This document shows, piece by piece, positions 63,014-64,000 of a stretch of DNA of 64,000 nt (position 1 is its first letter; each line of letters starts with the position of its first letter). Below the pieces are notes generated by a model, which made no database searches, was not told where the DNA came from, and saw only the letters and a list, made by a program, of their open reading frames with translations. Made by a program: the position numbers and the translations under genes. Source of the DNA: an uncultured Lachnospiraceae bacterium (lineage in GTDB: Bacteria; Bacillota; Clostridia; Lachnospirales; Lachnospiraceae); contig CAMNXA010000007.1 in assembly GCA_946566685.1 (NCBI GenBank), forward strand, positions 1-64,000, given 5' to 3'.

Positions 63014-63702
63014 CAAATTTTAAACCTATAACCAATTCCCCAGATGGTCTCGATATACTGTGGCTTGGCAGTATCAAACTCTATCTTTTCCCGGATTTTC
63101 TTAATGTGTACGGTAACTGTCGCAATATCACCGATGGAATCCATATCCCAGATTTCCCGGAACAGTTCTTCCTTGGAGTATACATGGTTGGGATTTTCCG
63201 CAAGGAAGGTCAGCAGGTCGAACTCTTTTGTTGTAAATACCCTTTCTTCCCCGTCCACATAGACTCTCCTGGCCGTCTTATCTATCTTAAGGCCTCTGAT
63301 CTCGATGATATCATTGACCTTTTGGTTGCTGCCCACCAGTCTGTCATAACGGGCCATATGTGCCTTCACCCTGGCCACCAGTTCAGAGGGGCTGAACGGC
63401 TTCGTCATATAATCGTCCGCCCCCAGGCCGAGTCCCCTGATCTTGTCAATATCATCCTTCTTGGCGGACACCATGATAATCGGAATATTCTTTTCCTCCC
63501 GGATTTTTTTACACACTTCAAAACCATCCATGCCGGGCAGCATAAGATCTAAGATCACAAGATCATAATTGCCTGCCAGCGCAGTCTCCAGTCCCTTATC
63601 CCCGTTGTTTTCGATAGTCACTTCAAAATCGCTCAGTTCCAGATAATCTTTTTCCAAATCTGCGATTGCCTCTTCGTCTTCCACGATTAATATCTTACTC
63701 AT
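63013..63702 (-). CDS. OmpR-family response regulator
   Basis: 229 residues. Receiver with VEDEEAIADLE, phospho-Asp in VILDLMLPGMDG, Lys in YMTKPFSP, and winged helix (VFTTKEFDLLTFLAENPNHV, YIETIWGIGYRF). The kinase gene lies upstream at 63763, 60 nt away, an order in which the sensor precedes the regulator. It overlaps the RluA-type gene by one nt. Confidence 0.92.
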   Translation of the reverse strand: MSKILIVEDEEAIADLEKDYLELSDFEVTIENNGDKGLETALAGNYDLVILDLMLPGMDGFEVCKKIREEKNIPIIMVSAKKDDIDKIRGLGLGADDYMTKPFSPSELVARVKAHMARYDRLVGSNQKVNDIIEIRGLKIDKTARRVYVDGEERVFTTKEFDLLTFLAENPNHVYSKEELFREIWDMDSIGDIATVTVHIKKIREKIEFDTAKPQYIETIWGIGYRFKI

Positions 63703-63762
63703 ATTATCCTGTCCTTTCTATCTCTCAGTTTATACAATCATTTCCTCGTTCTCAAATCAATG

Positions 63763-64000
63763 CTATTCCTTGGGCTCTGTCTGGTACTTGCGTATCACGA
63801 AATGCATACAGGTACCTTCCCCTTCCTTACTGGTAGCCCAGATATAACCGCCATGATCTTCTATGATCTTCTTTACAATAGACAAGCCGATACCACTGCC
63901 GCCTTTAGAAGAATTACGGGAAGCATCCGTTCGGTAGAACCGTTCAAAGATATTGGGCAGATCCTTGGCCGCGATCCCTTTGCCGTTATCCTCAATCTCC
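63763..64000 (-). CDS. Sensor histidine kinase, C-terminal part
   Basis: The last 78 residues of an HATPase domain run off the window: DNGKGIAAKDLPNIFERFYR, then SGIGLSIVKKIIEDHGGYIW and a stop at 63763-63765. The N/G1-box and the H-box are outside the window. Partner of the regulator directly downstream. Start and sensor type are unseen. Confidence 0.85.
   Translation of the reverse strand, partial: EIEDNGKGIAAKDLPNIFERFYRTDASRNSSKGGSGIGLSIVKKIIEDHGGYIWATSKEGEGTCMHFVIRKYQTEPKE

Overview
The window reads as chromosome of a motile, spore-forming Lachnospiraceae-type clostridium. It carries a flagellin/FliS block, a tad pilus operon, BofA (a sporulation regulator), T-box control of proS, Gram-positive promoters with 17-bp spacers, BlaI/M56 pairs and an ECF sigma factor, at roughly mid-range GC. 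Almost every gene is on the minus strand, so operons read from high to low coordinates.

Region by region. 1-2866: bofA, then a tad operon (prepilin peptidase, TadZ, CpaF); CpaF leaves its family consensus 71 bases from the window edge. 2867-3151: a cluster of palindromes, including two identical 37-bp copies. 3152-8724: DUF2508 on the plus strand, then a sigma-28-type transcription unit (DUF6240-like giant, fliC, fliS) with two perfect hairpins between fliC and fliS. 8743-15459: glgB with an AT-hook-like tail, a TPR/acidic/degenerate AAA+ protein, rsmA and tatD. 15571-20368: tRNA-Lys, a heavy-metal exporter, comFB, an ECF sigma/anti-sigma pair, carD and a CheC-like protein. 20543-30569: a probable antimicrobial or envelope-stress cluster (BlaI, M56 sensor, ABC exporter, two-component system, FtsX-type ABC transporter). 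31134-40436: Fic, ahcY with HDOD and S-adenosylhomocysteine deaminase neighbours, a 2-hydroxyacid dehydrogenase, an XRE protein with glycine repeats, and a chemoreceptor. 40884-45876: a small Cys-rich protein, an amidase, a second BlaI/M56 pair and a one-TM protein.

The most interesting region is 45972-52503. It encodes a complete-looking 2-aminoethylphosphonate route (PepM, phosphonopyruvate decarboxylase, AEP transaminase), two cytidylyltransferase modules, and a single-frame fusion of a YidC/Oxa1 insertase domain to a CDP-glycerol glycerophosphotransferase domain, led by an 85-residue membrane protein. A promoter and a GC-only hairpin precede it. Beyond proS and its T-box lie two tandem O-antigen-ligase-like polymerase/ligase genes. 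I infer a locus that makes a phosphonate-decorated, phosphoglycerol-containing surface polymer or lipid.

57709-61048 is a visibly AT-richer islet with plus-strand genes and gene debris: a PD-(D/E)XK-like protein, a frameshifted remnant, a protein resembling phage/ICE polyvalent-protein segments, and a HicAB toxin-antitoxin pair. The right end returns to core genes: an AI-2E family transporter, an RluA-type pseudouridine synthase, and an OmpR-type regulator with its kinase running off the window.
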